Part shown: positions 6,194 through 7,593 of the stretch, in pieces | Layout: every line of letters starts with the position of its first letter | How positions within the stretch are numbered: the first letter of the stretch is position 1 | Source: Kiritimatiellia bacterium | GTDB taxonomy: Bacteria; Verrucomicrobiota; Kiritimatiellia; RFP12; UBA1067 | DNA: 7,593 nucleotides | Assembly (NCBI GenBank): GCA_017547265.1 | Contig: JAFYQC010000252.1 | Location: 1-7,593 of the forward strand | Direction: 5' to 3' | Program-made: the position numbers and the translations under genes | The notes under the pieces: model-generated | Told to the model about the DNA's origin: nothing | The model's database searches: none | Seen by the model: only the letters and a program-made list of their open reading frames with translations

Positions 6194-7327
6194 ATGCCGT
6201 ATGACGATCCAAGTCTGAAGCAATTTGAGAACTACTACCTTTCGCACAAGCCGAGCGAGCGCGAACGCGCCGAGAACTGGGCTATTGCAATCGGCTTGCA
6301 GAAAGTTGACGGTCTTACGCCGTCCAAGCATCTTATCTCGGTCGCCAAGAAACACATCGAGGGCAAGATATCGAGCGATAAGGCCGTTCAACTTGTCGAT
6401 CGGTATTACGAGACGAAATCCGGACACGACGAGCCAGAGGACACGAAGGAGGCAGACCGTGTCTCGGCTCGCATCAACCAGATTATCGAAGAGGACGGAT
6501 TTTATCTCTCGCCCACGTATTTGACGGGCTTGCATGGACTTATCTTCGAGGGCGTGTTCCCTCATGCCGGCTTTGTCCGCGAAGTCAATCTACGAAAGCG
6601 CGAGTGGGTTCTGCGCGGCGACAGCGTGACATATGGACACGCTCCGGTCATCGAGAAGACTCTTGAGTACGACTTCGACAAAGAGAAGGGCTATTGCTAC
6701 GCACGCAAGAGCAAGAGGGAAATCGTCTGTCACTTCGCGAGGTTTATCGCCGGAATATGGCAGATTCATCCCTTCCGCGAAGGCAATACGCGCACGGTAG
6801 CCGTCTTCGCAATAAAGTATCTGCGGTCGATGAGAATCGCCGCGACAAACGAGATATTCGCGGAGAACTCTTGGTATTTCCGCAATGCGCTCGTCAGGGC
6901 GAACTATGACAATCCGCTTAAGGGGATCGCCCGTGACTTTGAGCCGCTGGAACGCTTCTTCGGCAACCTCATTCTTGGCGAGCAAAACGAACTGAAAAGC
7001 CGGTATCTGCTCGTGGGGCTGACCGAGGAGGGCAAGCGCAAGCTTCGCGAGCTCAGCGAAGGCAAGGTTGGACAGGGCGGGCTGAAAGAGAAGGGTTGTC
7101 AGAAAAAGGTTGTCAGAAAAGGGTTGTCAGAAAAAGGTTGTCAGAAAACGTCGGACAAGCTTGTTTCGTTGCTCAAGGATCGTCCTACACTGACTCAGGA
7201 TGGCATGGCAAGGGCCATTGGCATTTCACGGCAGGCAATCCAGAAGCATCTTGCAAACCTCAAATCCGCTGGTCGCATCCGTCGCGTCGGCCCCGACAAA
7301 GGCGGGCATTGGGAAGTCTTGATCTGA
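6194..7327 (+). CDS. Fic-family protein with VbhA-like N-terminus and C-terminal winged helix
   Basis: The product is 377 residues. Fic enzymes usually transfer AMP (sometimes other phosphate groups) from a nucleotide to a target hydroxyl. Residues about 24-75 resemble the VbhA antitoxin helix bundle, including ENWAIAIGLQKVDGLTPS (27-44) and IEGKISSDKAVQLVDRYY. The Fic core (about 90-265) has the flap region REWVLRGDSVTYGH and the catalytic motif HPFREGNTR (192-200, catalytic H192). The second motif arginine (HPFxxGNGRxxR) is A203, T199 replaces the usual Gly, and the antitoxin Glu is D39. A linker at 301-319 comes from a 14-nt repeat. Residues 320-377 form a winged helix-turn-helix (LTQDGMARAIGISRQAIQKHLANLKSAGRI, quoted as 334-363). 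Own promoter, strong RBS and flanking repeats suggest a stand-alone, possibly acquired module. Target and physiological role are unknown; autoregulation by the winged helix is inference. Confidence 0.92.
   Translation: MPYDDPSLKQFENYYLSHKPSERERAENWAIAIGLQKVDGLTPSKHLISVAKKHIEGKISSDKAVQLVDRYYETKSGHDEPEDTKEADRVSARINQIIEEDGFYLSPTYLTGLHGLIFEGVFPHAGFVREVNLRKREWVLRGDSVTYGHAPVIEKTLEYDFDKEKGYCYARKSKREIVCHFARFIAGIWQIHPFREGNTRTVAVFAIKYLRSMRIAATNEIFAENSWYFRNALVRANYDNPLKGIARDFEPLERFFGNLILGEQNELKSRYLLVGLTEEGKRKLRELSEGKVGQGGLKEKGCQKKVVRKGLSEKGCQKTSDKLVSLLKDRPTLTQDGMARAIGISRQAIQKHLANLKSAGRIRRVGPDKGGHWEVLI
7094..7149 (+). repeat. Four tandem 14-nt repeats inside the Fic gene
   Basis: Copies start at 7094, 7108, 7122 and 7136, each GGTTGTCAGAAAA followed by A, G, A or C. 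Since 14 is not a multiple of 3, successive copies are read in different frames, giving GCQKK, VVRKG, LSEK and GCQKT. All three frames are free of stops within the array. One copy more or fewer would shift the frame of the following winged-helix domain. Confidence 0.97.
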
Positions 7328-7381
7328 CTGTCGGACTGTTCCTGTTGAAGCGTTGTCCAACGCCTGTTTCCGCGGCGGGGC

Positions 7382-7399
7382 GGGCTCGCTAGCTTTGCC
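7382..7399 (+). repeat. Direct repeat flanking the Fic module, right copy
   Basis: GGGCTCGCTAGCTTTGCC, one mismatch from the copy at 5515-5532. It follows GGCGGGGCG (7374-7382) immediately, without the 13-nt insertion seen in the left copy. The two copies bracket about 1.85 kb containing the whole fic gene and its promoter. Confidence 0.65.
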
Positions 7400-7427
7400 T
7401 GTGCTGTGCTGGTTTGCTTTCCAGTGT

Positions 7428-7586
7428 GCGGCTTTGTTTCGGGCAACCGTGCTCGCCCTTTGAGGCGGGCGCCTTGCCCGTCCTTCGACCCACTCGCCGT
7501 ATACATATACGGCTTCGGGGTAGAGTCCTGTGCAATCCGCCTCGCCTAAAAGGGTTCCGCTCGGCTTCGGCCCGAAACAAAGCCGC
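7428..7586. repeat. 159-bp stretch bounded by a 17-bp perfect inverted repeat
   Basis: GCGGCTTTGTTTCGGGC at 7428-7444 is exactly complementary to GCCCGAAACAAAGCCGC at 7570-7586. Inside it, CCCTTTGAGGCGGG (7457-7470) resembles the complement of the segment around 7543-7558, so the arms may extend imperfectly. A smaller hairpin CGGGC/GCCCG lies at 7466-7480 and the near-palindrome at 7496-7513. It could fold as a large stem-loop or be the end of a repetitive element. Confidence 0.65.
7496..7513. other. Near-perfect palindrome GCCGTATACATATACGGC
   Basis: Eight-base arms, GCCGTATA and TATACGGC, are separated by CA. As a hairpin it would have a 7-bp stem and an ACAT loop. No T-run follows, so a terminator is unlikely; a dimeric protein site or the apical hairpin of the enclosing element is possible. 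Confidence 0.6.
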
Positions 7587-7593
7587 GCGTGGC

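Larger units (their letters stand above)
7328..7593. other. Non-coding region downstream of the Fic gene
   Basis: No credible gene is seen. The region starts with a weak CGTT/AACG hairpin (7351-7362) without a T-run. It continues with blocks shared with the element upstream of fic (GGCGGGGCG at 7374, GGGCTCGCTAGCTTTGCC at 7382, GCCCGTCCTTC at 7476, CTCGCCG plus hairpin at 7493), and ends in an inverted repeat that runs nearly to the window edge. Confidence 0.65.

Noticed and set aside
7096..7392. Separate small gene overlapping the end of fic
   Set aside because: It is the alternate frame of fic that stays open through the 14-nt repeats; it matters only as a possible frameshift product.

Overview
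The window looks like chromosomal DNA of a fairly high-GC Gram-negative bacterium. The gene set points to the PVC superphylum (Kiritimatiellota, Lentisphaerota or Planctomycetota-like). A long periplasm-type coiled-coil protein is followed by a secreted prenyltransferase/squalene-oxidase-repeat protein, a pairing familiar from MoxR/DUF58/VWA-type operons in those phyla. The phylum call is inference, because no rRNA or other phylogenetic marker is present.

Positions 1-5470 hold one tightly packed plus-strand cluster. In order: a 5'-truncated Glu/Lys/Ala coiled-coil protein with a 150-residue Gln/Gly repeat tract (1-2073); a secreted alpha/alpha-barrel repeat protein (2070-3110); thymidylate kinase tmk (3110-3745); the DNA polymerase III delta'-like clamp-loader subunit holB (3718-4518); and a sugar phosphate isomerase/epimerase-type TIM barrel (4532-5470). 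The first four reading frames overlap (4, 1 and 28 nt) and the last gap is 13 nt, so all five are probably co-transcribed and translationally coupled. The promoter lies upstream of the window. The tmk-holB pair supplies dTDP synthesis and replicative clamp loading. The first two genes are probably envelope proteins with no obvious link to replication.

Positions 5471-6193 contain no convincing gene but much structure. There is a 324-bp element bounded by imperfect 31-nt inverted repeats (5507-5830) with internal hairpins, a degenerate array of about 10-bp CGACYCTA repeats (5828-5905), a pair of 11-bp AT-rich direct repeats (5970-5992), and an extended -10 promoter (6116-6124).

Positions 6194-7327 encode a Fic-family protein with a VbhA-antitoxin-like N-terminus, a Fic catalytic core with a variant motif (HPFREGNTR), and a C-terminal winged-helix DNA-binding domain. 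The linker before the winged helix is encoded by four exact-period copies of a 14-nt repeat, which is therefore read in all three frames. Gain or loss of one copy would remove the DNA-binding domain, so this is a candidate phase-variable switch.

Positions 7328-7593 are non-coding. They share several ordered sequence blocks with the element upstream of fic and carry a 17-bp perfect inverted repeat and an 18-nt near-palindrome. The fic gene is thus bracketed by two related repetitive elements in the same orientation. The most interesting part of the window is this bracketed fic module with its three-frame repeat.
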